From Halothiobacillus diazotrophicus (GTDB lineage: Bacteria > Pseudomonadota > Gammaproteobacteria > Halothiobacillales > Halothiobacillaceae), in NCBI RefSeq assembly GCF_001663815.1, contig NZ_CP016027.1, positions 1,116,001-1,180,000 of the forward strand: a DNA stretch of 64,000 nucleotides, in the 5' to 3' direction. Shown here piece by piece: positions 1 through 8,800 of the stretch. The notes beneath the pieces were generated by a model. It ran no database searches, was not told where the DNA came from, and saw only the letters and a program-made list of their open reading frames with translations. The position numbers and the translations under genes are program-made. Within the stretch, counting starts at the first letter, position 1. Each line of letters begins with the position of its first letter.

Positions 1-232
1 GCTCCATGTGCCCCGAGTAGATGATGTGGTAATCGGCCGACAGATCGAAAGTCTGCTTCACCGTGGCCGGATCCACGATCCACGGCGAGGTATAGAACAC
101 ATAGAACAGCGTCAGCACCATGAACAGCGGGATGAACAGCAGGAGGCCGGCGCGGATGCGCACGGCGTTCTCGTTGATGAACAGATCGGGTTCGGTGGGG
201 TCCCGAAACCAGGTGGTCTTGAATCTATGCAC
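1..232 (-). CDS. Partial membrane protein, unidentified (N-terminus only)
   Basis: A minus-strand reading frame enters from the left edge of the window and starts at a GTG at 232, with GAGG six bases upstream as ribosome binding site. The visible 77 residues begin VHRFKTTWFRDPTEPDLF and hold one clear membrane segment (GLLLFIPLFMVLTLFYVFYT) followed by a polar stretch ending in YSGHME. The NENAVRIRAG motif before the membrane segment is loosely reminiscent of DUF4395-type membrane proteins, but the piece is too short to assign. Most of the gene lies outside the window. The frame is open throughout, and base composition matches its neighbours. Confidence 0.55.
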   Translation of the reverse strand, partial: MHRFKTTWFRDPTEPDLFINENAVRIRAGLLLFIPLFMVLTLFYVFYTSPWIVDPATVKQTFDLSADYHIIYSGHME

Positions 233-753
233 GGTGAACCTCGGTCGACGTGTGCCTGACGCAAAATCGCGCGGGCGGTACGTACAGGAAGACGCCAAGG
301 CGGCCGAAGGGTTCCGTGCGGGCGGATAACCCGCCTGATCTATAGCGCCAAAACACGACAAAGCCGGTCTGAATGCAAGGCCGGACACTCAAACCAACAG
401 CAAATGGTCCAACTTTCCAGACAAAACGATGGACAAGCAGACACCGATTCGCCCCTTTTTTTGTTCATCACGGAAAACGGCAAAACTGACCACAAAGGCC
501 AATTTTCCTCCATCTACATGACTTTAGCCAGATGAAATCCTGACCAAAAGGAAGAAATATACGCTCCGCCAGGGTGCGGATGCATGAACGGGTTGCGTGG
601 ATTCGGTGCAGGAATCAGGGATGCCCGGTTAGAGGAACGAATCGATAATCCCCAAACCCATTTTTTTATTTCCCCACTATTTAGCAGACAAACCCAATTC
701 TGACGCCATCGTCCGTATCGTATCGGCCTGAGTTGCCCAATGCTGCACCTGAA
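233..753. other. Intergenic region without a gene
   Basis: About 520 bases between the start of the partial gene and the promoter of the ethanolamine permease. The short reading frames here overlap each other in several frames and have no ribosome binding site or recognisable product. From about 430 onward the region is AT-richer, as expected for upstream regulatory DNA of a sigma-54 promoter, where an enhancer-binding protein would bind. I could not identify a specific operator. Confidence 0.5.
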
Positions 754-770
754 ATGGCACAGTCCATGCC
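754..770 (+). promoter_or_regulatory. Sigma-54 type (-24/-12) promoter for the ethanolamine genes
   Basis: The sequence TGGCACAGTCCATGCC has the -24 element TGGCAC at 755-760 and a -12 element ATGCC at 766-770. The invariant GG and GC are separated by exactly ten bases. Transcription would begin near 780, about 38 bases before the ATG at 818. The position also argues against the longer reading frame that opens at 740, which would start upstream of the promoter. The motif is seen in the sequence; its use by RpoN is inferred. Confidence 0.65.
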
Positions 771-817
771 TGACCATCTGGACAGATTCACAACAACCGG
801 TCAGGAAAAACAAGATC

Positions 818-2191
818 ATGAGCACTCAACTCAAAGCCTCTTTGGGCCCCCTGCATCTCTGGGGTATCGCGGTCGGTCTCGTCATCTCCGGCGAGTATTT
901 CGGATGGAGCTACGGCTGGGGCGTCGCCGGCACGCTCGGCTTCCTGATCACCACGCTGCTGGTCGCCGTGATGTACGTCAGCTTCATCTTCAGCTTTACC
1001 GAGCTGACCACCGCCATCCCCCATGCGGGCGGCCCCTTCGCCTACAGCCGTCGCGCCTTCGGTGAAAAAGGCGGCCTGATCGCCGGCATGGCTACCCTGA
1101 TTGAATTCGTGTTCGCGCCCCCCGCCATCGCCATGGCGATTGGCGCCTACTTGAACGTCCAATTCCCGGAACTGAGCACGAATCTCGTCGCCGTCGGCGC
1201 GTACGTCATCTTCATGGGTCTGAACATTCTCGGCGTGACCCTGGCGGCCACCTTCGAACTGTTCGTCACGGTGCTGGCCGTACTCGAACTGCTGGTGTTC
1301 ATGGGCGTGGTGGCACCGGGCTTCAGCTTCAGCAATTTCGTGCTGAACGGCTGGGCGGGTTCGGGCTCCTTCGGCATGCCGGCGGTCTCCGGCATTTTCG
1401 CCGCGATTCCCTTTGCGATCTGGTTCTTCCTGGCCATCGAGGGTGCTGCCATGGCAGCCGAGGAAGCCAAGGATCCCAAGCGCACCATTCCGAAAGCCTA
1501 TGTGAGCGGAATCCTCACCCTGGTGTTCCTGGCCATGGGCGTGATGATCTTTGCCGGTGGCGCCGGCGACTGGACCAAGCTGTCCAACATCAACGACCCG
1601 CTGCCGCAGGCTATGAAGATGATCGTGGGCGCCAACTCCGGCTGGTTGCACATGCTCGTGTGGATCGGTCTGTTCGGCCTGATCGCCAGCTTCCACGGCA
1701 TCATTCTGGGCTACTCCCGCCAGTTCTTCGCCCTCTCCCGAGCCGGCTACCTGCCTGCGGGTCTGTCCAAGCTCTCCCGCTTCCAGACGCCGCACCGCGC
1801 CATCATCGCCGGCGGCCTGATCGGTATCGCCTCCATCTACAGTGACGGCATCATCAACATCCAGGGCATGAGCCTGACCGCCGCCATGATCACCATGGCC
1901 GTGTTCGGCGCCATCGTGATGTACATCATGAGCATGCTGAGCCTGTTCAAGCTGCGCAAGACCGAGCCGGCGCTGGAGCGTCCGTTCATGGCCCCGGGCT
2001 TCCCGATCGTACCGGCCATGGCGCTCGTGATCGCCGTGATCTGCCTGATCGCCATGGCCTGGTTCAACCCGGTCATCGGTCTGATTTTCCTCGGGTTCAT
2101 GGCCATGGGCTTCATCTACTTCCACTTCACACATGCTCAGCGGGCCAATGCCCCGGCAGACTCGCTGCTCTCCGGCGAGACGAGCGTATGA
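818..2191 (+). CDS. eat: Ethanolamine permease (APC superfamily, Eat family)
   Basis: A 457-residue multi-spanning inner membrane protein of the amino acid-polyamine-organocation superfamily that imports ethanolamine. The N-terminus (MSTQLKASLGPLHLWGIAVG, then ISGEYFGWSYGW and PHAGGPFAYSRRAFG) is characteristic of the Eat subfamily, and about 12 hydrophobic segments follow. The start at 818 is chosen because an AGGA lies about 11 bases upstream and because the longer frame would begin before the promoter. It is followed 126 bases later by eutB and eutC, so imported ethanolamine is cleaved directly. There is no sign of a microcompartment locus (eutKLMNS) in this window, which fits use of ethanolamine mainly as a nitrogen source. 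Confidence 0.9.
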   Translation: MSTQLKASLGPLHLWGIAVGLVISGEYFGWSYGWGVAGTLGFLITTLLVAVMYVSFIFSFTELTTAIPHAGGPFAYSRRAFGEKGGLIAGMATLIEFVFAPPAIAMAIGAYLNVQFPELSTNLVAVGAYVIFMGLNILGVTLAATFELFVTVLAVLELLVFMGVVAPGFSFSNFVLNGWAGSGSFGMPAVSGIFAAIPFAIWFFLAIEGAAMAAEEAKDPKRTIPKAYVSGILTLVFLAMGVMIFAGGAGDWTKLSNINDPLPQAMKMIVGANSGWLHMLVWIGLFGLIASFHGIILGYSRQFFALSRAGYLPAGLSKLSRFQTPHRAIIAGGLIGIASIYSDGIINIQGMSLTAAMITMAVFGAIVMYIMSMLSLFKLRKTEPALERPFMAPGFPIVPAMALVIAVICLIAMAWFNPVIGLIFLGFMAMGFIYFHFTHAQRANAPADSLLSGETSV

Positions 2192-2196
2192 GGCAT

Positions 2197-2236
2197 CGCC
2201 CGGATCGGGCGCGGCCGATAGGAACAGAAATCGGCC
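2197..2236 (+). promoter_or_regulatory. Two adjacent hairpins between eat and eutB
   Basis: A perfect 6-bp stem with a 3-base loop (CGCCCGGATCGGGCG, 2197-2211) is followed immediately by a 7-bp inverted repeat, GGCCGAT at 2213-2219 and ATCGGCC at 2230-2236. There is no U-run, so neither is a classical terminator. They could stabilise the upstream message or lower read-through into eutBC. The structure is seen; the role is inferred. Confidence 0.45.
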
Positions 2237-2317
2237 TATACTGACGAAACTGGCGCAGACCTTGTCTGCGCCTTCGTACTTCCGGATATCGGCAAGAGAT
2301 CACGACAGGATTGCGAT

Positions 2318-3712
2318 ATGGCATATCAAACCACCGTCGGCGGGCGGCTCTACCGCTTCGACGATCTGAAAACCCTGATGGCCAAGGCGAGTCCGGCCCG
2401 ATCCGGCGACATGCTCGCCGGACTGGCCGCCGCCACGAACGAGGAGCGCATCGCGGCGAAGATGACGCTCGCCGACGTGCCACTGCAACGCTTCCTCGAC
2501 GAGGCGCTGATTCCCTACGAAACGGATGAGATCACCCGGCTGATCATGGATCGCCACGACCGGGCCGCCTTCACCCCTATCAGCCATCTGACGGTCGGTG
2601 ATTTCCGCAACTGGCTGCTGAACGACACGACGGACAGTGCCCAGTTGAGCCGCGTGGCGCCGGGCATCACGCCGGAGATGGCGGCGGCGGTATCGAAGAT
2701 CATGCGCAATCAGGATCTGATCCTGGTCGCGCGCAAATGCCGCGTGGTCACCCGTTTCCGCAACACCATCGGCCTGCCAGGGCATCTGTCGGTGCGCCTG
2801 CAGCCGAATCACCCGACCGACGACCTGCGCGGCATCGCCGCCAGCATTGTGGACGGCCTGCTGTACGGTGCGGGGGATGCGGTGGTCGGCATCAACCCGG
2901 CGAGCGATGCCCTGCCGACCCTGACCGCCCTGTGGCAGATGGTGGACGAAGTCCGCGACCAGTTCGCCATCCCCATGCAGAGCTGCATCCTGACCCACGT
3001 CACCACGCAGATCACGGCCATGGAAAAGAACGCGCCGATCGATCTCGTGTTCCAATCCATCGCCGGTACCGAGCAGGCCAACACGGCCTTCGGGATCAAT
3101 CTGGGCATTCTCAAGGAGGCGCACGAAGCCGCGCTGGGTATGGGCCGCGGCACCGTGGGCGACAACGTCATGTACTTCGAGACCGGCCAGGGCAGCGCCC
3201 TGTCGGCCGATGCGCACCATGGCGTCGACCAGCAGACCTGCGAGGCGCGCGCCTATGCCGTGGCCCGGGAATTCCGCCCGCTGCTGGTCAACACGGTCGT
3301 CGGTTTCATCGGTCCCGAATACCTCTACGACGGCAAGCAGATCACCCGGGCAGGTCTGGAGGATCACTTCTGCGGCAAGCTGCTGGGCCTGCCGATGGGC
3401 TGCGACATCTGCTACACCAACCATGCCGAAGCCGATCAGGACGACATGGACGGGCTGCTGACCCTGCTGGGCGCGGCCGGCGTCACCTTCATCATGGGCG
3501 TGCCGGGCGCGGACGACATCATGCTCAACTATCAGAGCACCTCGTTCCACGACGCGCTGTACCTGCGCCGCGCGCTCAACCTGAAGCATGCGCCGGAGTT
3601 CGAAACCTGGCTGGAGCGCATGGGTATCACCGACCGTGGCGGCCAGCTGTACCCGACGGCATTGAACAATCCCCTCCTCCGCCAACTGCCCCATATCCAG
3701 GTGCCGGCATGA
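2318..3712 (+). CDS. eutB: Ethanolamine ammonia-lyase large subunit
   Basis: A 464-residue protein, the usual length for EutB. It is the TIM-barrel catalytic subunit of the adenosylcobalamin-dependent lyase that converts ethanolamine to acetaldehyde and ammonia. The N-terminus (MAYQTTVGGRLYRFDDLKTL), the central FRNTIGLPGHLSVRLQPNHP segment and the C-terminal GVPGADDIMLNYQSTSFHDA segment are family hallmarks. Its stop codon overlaps the eutC start (ATGA), indicating translational coupling. No reactivase (eutA) or cobalamin riboswitch is seen nearby, so coenzyme supply and reactivation must be encoded elsewhere or be dispensable. Confidence 0.95.
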   Translation: MAYQTTVGGRLYRFDDLKTLMAKASPARSGDMLAGLAAATNEERIAAKMTLADVPLQRFLDEALIPYETDEITRLIMDRHDRAAFTPISHLTVGDFRNWLLNDTTDSAQLSRVAPGITPEMAAAVSKIMRNQDLILVARKCRVVTRFRNTIGLPGHLSVRLQPNHPTDDLRGIAASIVDGLLYGAGDAVVGINPASDALPTLTALWQMVDEVRDQFAIPMQSCILTHVTTQITAMEKNAPIDLVFQSIAGTEQANTAFGINLGILKEAHEAALGMGRGTVGDNVMYFETGQGSALSADAHHGVDQQTCEARAYAVAREFRPLLVNTVVGFIGPEYLYDGKQITRAGLEDHFCGKLLGLPMGCDICYTNHAEADQDDMDGLLTLLGAAGVTFIMGVPGADDIMLNYQSTSFHDALYLRRALNLKHAPEFETWLERMGITDRGGQLYPTALNNPLLRQLPHIQVPA

Positions 3713-4509
3713 GCCAACTCGAACCCCGCACGCCATCCGATGAACTGGGGCAGGAAAGCCCACTGATTCAAGAGAATCCCTGGGCAGACCTGCGCCGCTT
3801 CACCCAGGCCCGTTTGGCTCTGGGCCGTGTCGGCGCCAGCCTGCCGACCGACGAGGTGCTGCGTTTCGGCCTTGCCCATGCCATGGCGCGCGATGCCGTG
3901 CACCTGCCGCTGGATACCGACACGCTGGCAACGGCACTCACGGGCGAAGGCTTTCGGGTATTGCATGCACACAGCGCGGCACCGGATCGGGCCGCCTACC
4001 TCCTGCGCCCGGATTGGGGGCGTCGCCTGGCGGACGAGAGCCGCCAAGCCCTCGAACGGGAAAAGACGGCATCGAGCGAACTCGTGGTGGTGATCGCCGA
4101 CGGACTTTCCGCCATTGCCGTGGAACGTCACGCCGTCGCCGTCATGAAGCAATTGCGCGCGCAGATCGACACGGACTGGTGCCAAACGCCGGTGGTCCTT
4201 GCGACTCAGGCTCGGGTCGCCATCGGCGACGACATTGGCGAGGTCTTCGGCGCGCAACTCGTCATCGTACTGATCGGCGAGCGGCCGGGTCTCACCGCAC
4301 CCGACAGCCTGGGCGCCTACCTCACCTACCAGCCCCGCCGCGGGCGCATGAACAGCGAACGCAACTGCGTGTCGAACATCCACGCGGCCGGCACCAGCTA
4401 CGCGCTGGGCGCCCACAAGATCGGCTATCTCGCCCGGGAAGCCCTCCGACTGAAACTCACTGGCGTGGCCCTGAAGGACGACAGCGATACGGCGCTGATT
4501 ACGGCCTGA
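3709..4509 (+). CDS. eutC: Ethanolamine ammonia-lyase small subunit
   Basis: A 266-residue partner of EutB, which together bind adenosylcobalamin. The ATG at 3709 overlaps the eutB stop by four bases, which sets the start. The protein contains the typical LTYQPRRGRMNSERNCVSNI segment and ends with the AHKIGYLAREALRLKLTGVALKDD region common to EutC. The N-terminal 40 residues are polar and variable, as in other members. The next gene is convergent, so the eat-eutB-eutC unit ends here. Confidence 0.94.
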   Translation: MSQLEPRTPSDELGQESPLIQENPWADLRRFTQARLALGRVGASLPTDEVLRFGLAHAMARDAVHLPLDTDTLATALTGEGFRVLHAHSAAPDRAAYLLRPDWGRRLADESRQALEREKTASSELVVVIADGLSAIAVERHAVAVMKQLRAQIDTDWCQTPVVLATQARVAIGDDIGEVFGAQLVIVLIGERPGLTAPDSLGAYLTYQPRRGRMNSERNCVSNIHAAGTSYALGAHKIGYLAREALRLKLTGVALKDDSDTALITA

Positions 4510-4551
4510 TACCCTGCCTGACCATCCTGACTTCCGCGCCGGAATGTACCC

Positions 4552-5829
4552 TCAACCCGGTTCGGCCAGCAAGGCGCGGATCCTCGCCACGGCACTCGGT
4601 TGATCCCAGTCGGCGCCGCCGAACAGGCCGTACCGAATCCGCCCGCTCTTGTCGATGAGGTAGGTACTGGGATAGGCGAACACCTGCCAGGTTTGCACGG
4701 CCGAACCGCTGGGGTCGAGCAGCACCGGGAAGTTGACCGGATGTTCGCGCAGGAACGCCTCGATGGCAGGCTTGTCCTCCGCCAGATTCACCGCGAGGAT
4801 TTCAAACGGCTGCCCCTTGAGCAACGTCTTCAACCGCGCCATGGACGGCATCTCGTGCACGCAGGGTGGGCACCAGCTGGCCCAGAAATTCAGCAGCACA
4901 ACCTTGCCGCGATAGGCGTGCAGGTTGACGGGGCGGCCCTCAAGATCCGTCAGGGCCAGGGGTTTGTTCTGCGCGCCCGCGTAGGGTTGCAGTTCGGTCG
5001 ATTTCGTCTGTTCGACCGTCGCGGGGGTATCCGCCGCCAGCCGCCCGGCGATGCGGGGTTTGTCGAGATAAAACCGCAAGGCCGAAATCGCCAGCTTCAG
5101 CTGATCGGGGAATCCCGCGCCCAGCGCCTGCTCGCCGGCCATCGCATCGGGTCGGAAGTAGAACCGATCCCGAACCCCGGGCAAGCGCTTCACGAAGACG
5201 TCGCTTCCCGAGGTGGTCAATTGCTGCACCAGTTCCGCGACATGCCAATGCCAGGGAGAAAGCTCTGCCTGGAAGATGAATACCGGCGCATTGAATGCCC
5301 GTGTCTCCGGCCAGTAGCGCGCCGTTGCCCCCGGTTCCGGCGTATTCAGATACAGGTTGGGGTTGATGAATAGGAACCCCACACCCTGCCGGGGCGTTTT
5401 CTGCGCGGCAACCCAGCCGCGCACGGCCAACTGCGCGGCCTTGTTCGCCGCGATCACGATCAGTGGCCTGCCATCGGTTTGCGCGCGTTCGATCAGCCGT
5501 GAAATCCAGAGCGTGGGCACCTGATCGACGGCACTGGGCGTGGGCGGCAGGAACAACGGTTCGTAGAGATCGACGAACCAGCTCTCGAATCCCGAGCGGG
5601 CCAATACCTCCGCCCAATGTTTTTCCGCCGGCAGAATGCCGTATTCAGAGGGCAACCACAGCAGGCGAGCCTGAGCAGTGCCCTGGAATGCAGTATCAGA
5701 TGCCACCACCTGAATGCTGAGCGGTCCGTCGGGAACGTTTAGGGTGACGGTGTCGGCATGTGCCAAGGCAAACGACAGCAGCCAACTTCCGACGATCAGA
5801 AGAAAATTCCATCTGGATATCGTGTTCAT
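4552..5829 (-). CDS. Secreted TlpA-type thioredoxin domain fused to a pseudo alpha/beta-hydrolase domain
   Basis: A 425-residue exported protein with two parts. A signal peptide (MNTISRWNFLLIVGSWLLSF, cleaved around LAHA) precedes a roughly 250-residue domain with alternating strand-helix pattern resembling an alpha/beta-hydrolase. Where a hydrolase would carry GxSxG this protein reads IAANKAAQ, so the catalytic serine is missing. The C-terminal 150 residues are a TlpA/ResA-like thioredoxin fold with the redox motif WCPPC in NFWASWCPPCVHEMP and the YPSTYLID cis-proline loop. The start at 5829 has GAGGA correctly spaced; a second ATG at 5841 lacks one. It probably acts in the periplasm on disulfides; the target is unknown. 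Confidence 0.8.
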   Translation of the reverse strand: MNTISRWNFLLIVGSWLLSFALAHADTVTLNVPDGPLSIQVVASDTAFQGTAQARLLWLPSEYGILPAEKHWAEVLARSGFESWFVDLYEPLFLPPTPSAVDQVPTLWISRLIERAQTDGRPLIVIAANKAAQLAVRGWVAAQKTPRQGVGFLFINPNLYLNTPEPGATARYWPETRAFNAPVFIFQAELSPWHWHVAELVQQLTTSGSDVFVKRLPGVRDRFYFRPDAMAGEQALGAGFPDQLKLAISALRFYLDKPRIAGRLAADTPATVEQTKSTELQPYAGAQNKPLALTDLEGRPVNLHAYRGKVVLLNFWASWCPPCVHEMPSMARLKTLLKGQPFEILAVNLAEDKPAIEAFLREHPVNFPVLLDPSGSAVQTWQVFAYPSTYLIDKSGRIRYGLFGGADWDQPSAVARIRALLAEPG

Positions 5830-5882
5830 CGCTTTCCTCATTCATCCGTCCGTCCGGGACCAAGCGACGCCTGCACAGGGTC

Positions 5883-8800
5883 TCAGACGAAATCCTGACG
5901 CATCCAGTGCGGATCGGGTCGCCAATTCCGGACCCAGCCGGCAAATTCGCCCGCAGGCATGGGGCGAGCAATCCCGTAACCTTGGGCCAATTCGCAGCCC
6001 ATCTGCAAAAGCACGGCGCCATGTACGCCCGATTCCACCCCTTCGGCGATCACGTCCCGGCCGAAGGCCCGGGCAAGACCAAGCACCCCCTGCAGGATCG
6101 CCATGTCGTCCGGATCGTCCAGCATGTCCCGCACGAAACTCTGGTCGATCTTCAGCATCGAGACGGGCAGCCGCTTGAGATACGTCAGGGAGGAATACCC
6201 GGTCCCGAAATCGTCGATGGCGCTCGAAATCCCGAGCGCCCGGCATTCGGCCAGCACGCGGGACACCTGCCCGATATCCTGGAGGGCGCTCGTCTCCAGA
6301 ATTTCCAGTTCCAGTTGCGTCAACGGCAAATCCGGCGAGGCCGCATGGAGCGCCTTCAATCGCTCAATGAAATCCGGCTGCTGCAGTTGCCGCGCACCGA
6401 TATTGACGCTGACGGACAGCGTCAGCCCCTCGGCCTGCCAGGCCTTCATCTGATGCAAGGCGGTGGCGATCACATATTCGCCCAGGGTGATGGCCAGCGG
6501 CGTTTCCTCGATGATCGGCAGGAAGGTACCCGGAAACAACAGACCCTGCTCGGGGTGCTGCCAACGCACCAGCGCCTCGGCACCCACCACCGCCCCCGTG
6601 CGCATGTTCACCTTGGGTTGATAGTGCAGCACGAACTCGCCGGCCGCCAGTGCCGCCCGGATGTGCGCCTGGCTCTCGTGGTGCTGGCGGATGGTCTTGT
6701 CCTGATCCGGATCGAAGACGTGATAGCGGTTTCTGCCGGACAATTTTGCCTGATACATGGCCTGATCGGCCTGACGCAACAACTGATCCGCATCCACGTC
6801 ATTCTGCTTCGGCAGGAAATAGGTCACGCCGATACTGGCCGACACCTGAAACACGAGATTCTGCACATCGATCGGCTCATTGGCCGCATGCAGCAATCGA
6901 TCGAGCAAAGGTTGGCAAGCATTCATGTCCTGCAAATCCTGCAACACGATCACGAATTCGTCCCCCCCCAGACGGGCGAGGGTATCGCTATCACGCAAGA
7001 CGAGCTTCATTCGCGCCGAAACGGCCGTGAGCAGCGCGTCTCCCATTTCATGGCCATGACGATCATTGACGACCTTGAAGCCATCCAGATCGAGATAGGC
7101 AACCGCCAGCAGTCGATCGTCCCGCTGAGCGAGGGCAATGGCCTGATGGAGCCGATCGGCCAGCAACACACGGTTGGGCAGCCCTGTCAGGGCATCGTAA
7201 TGGGCAATGTGCTCAAGTCGGACCTCGTGGGCCTTGAGCGTGCTGATGTCGGAAAGCAGTCCCACGTACTGACGGATATTACCGGCCTCGTCGCGCACCG
7301 CACTGATCGTCATCATTCCGGGGAAGATCTCCCCATCACGCCGACGATTCCAGATCTCCCCATGCCAATAGCCCAGCGCTTGAAGCCGCCGCCACATCTC
7401 TTCGAAGAATGCTGGGCTGTGACGATCCGATTTCAACAGGCTCGGATTCTGACCGATTACCTCATCGCGTGAATAGCCGTACATCTCACAGAAGGTGGTA
7501 TTGACGTCGATGATCTTCCCGGCGGCATCGGTAATCAGGATACTTTCGCGCGCATGGCTGAACACATTGGCGGCAAGGCGGATCTGTTCATTCGAGCGGC
7601 GGCGTTCGGTGATGTCTTCGTACAAGCCGAGCACACCGATGATTTCATTCTCCTGATTGCGCAGGGGTACCTTGGAGGTGCGCAGCCACAGTGCCCGACC
7701 ATCCCGGGTGGTCTGCGGCTCCTCGTAGAACAGACGCGCCACGCCGGAATCGATGACCGCCAGATCATCCGCACGATAGGTTTCGGCCTGTTCGACCCAG
7801 GCCAGATCGAAATCGGTCTTGCCGACCAGTTCTTCGGGGGATTGCCTGCCCGCGTCCTGGGCAAACACGATATTGCAGCCCAGATAACGGAGATCACGAT
7901 CCTTCCAGAACACGCGCATCCGAGTCGTATTGATAATGGTGAGCAAGAGATTACGGGTTTCCGCAATCGCCATTTCCGAAGCATTGCGCTCGGTAACGTC
8001 CCGGCTGGCGCCCTGAAACCCAGTCACCGCTCCTGAAGCCTCGAATATCGGCGAAACGCCGGATTCGAGCACGCGGATCGCGCCCTGACGATTCCGACAA
8101 CGCAACATCACACCCTGCCCGACCTGTGGTGACGACGCGACCTGGCGCAGTATCCCGCGATACCGTTCGCGATCCTCCGGAAGGAGGAAGGTCCCCAGAT
8201 CTTCCCCGACAAGGGCTTCGCTCGGCAAACCCAGGATATCCTGCGCGCGATGATTGCTGTAGGTCAGGCGACCACCCAGATCGCTCATCCAGATCCAGTC
8301 AGAAGCGTTTTCCGCGAGATGCCGATAGCGCTCCTCGCTCCGCTCGAGTTCGGCCCGGCCCATCTTAAGGTGTCGCGTCTGTCGTACAACCTGACGTCGC
8401 AGAACCACGCCCCGAAGCAACGCCAGCAGCAGCAGAACCGCAAGCCCGCCGCCAACCCACCACACCCAGGCAGGCAGGATCAGCCGCGGGGCGACCTGTC
8501 CCGTCCATTTCTGCAGAATCCGTGCATAGGGGGAGTCGGATTGGTTGCGCCAGGTCTCAAGACGCCCATCGATGGCCGCGAGCAGGTCATCATTGCTGCC
8601 GTGGCGCGTCGCAAAAAAAATCTGGGCCGGTTGGAACATGATCGGCGTCGCGGTCAACCCCAGGCGTCGGGCTTCGTTATCGCCGTATAACTGATTCGAC
8701 ACCATGGCATCTGCCCGCCCAGCGGCCACCCATTCGAATCCCTGCTGAAAGGAAGCCACCGGCACCAGCTTTGCATCGACGCCGAAGCCGGCAAACAGGG

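Noticed and set aside
788-2134. Long open frame on the minus strand opposite the ethanolamine permease
   Set aside because: It is rich in H, D, G and E, with no binding site, and lies exactly antisense to a well-supported gene; a codon-bias shadow.
2192-2317. Cobalamin riboswitch before eutB
   Set aside because: The gap is only 126 bases and shows no B12-box-like sequence; just two simple hairpins.
2300-3763. Long minus-strand frame opposite eutB
   Set aside because: Antisense to a strongly conserved enzyme gene and with no recognisable domain.
5760-7472. Plus-strand frame of 570 codons across the GGDEF-EAL gene
   Set aside because: Complementary to conserved EAL and GGDEF motifs; its composition is typical of antisense frames in GC-rich DNA.
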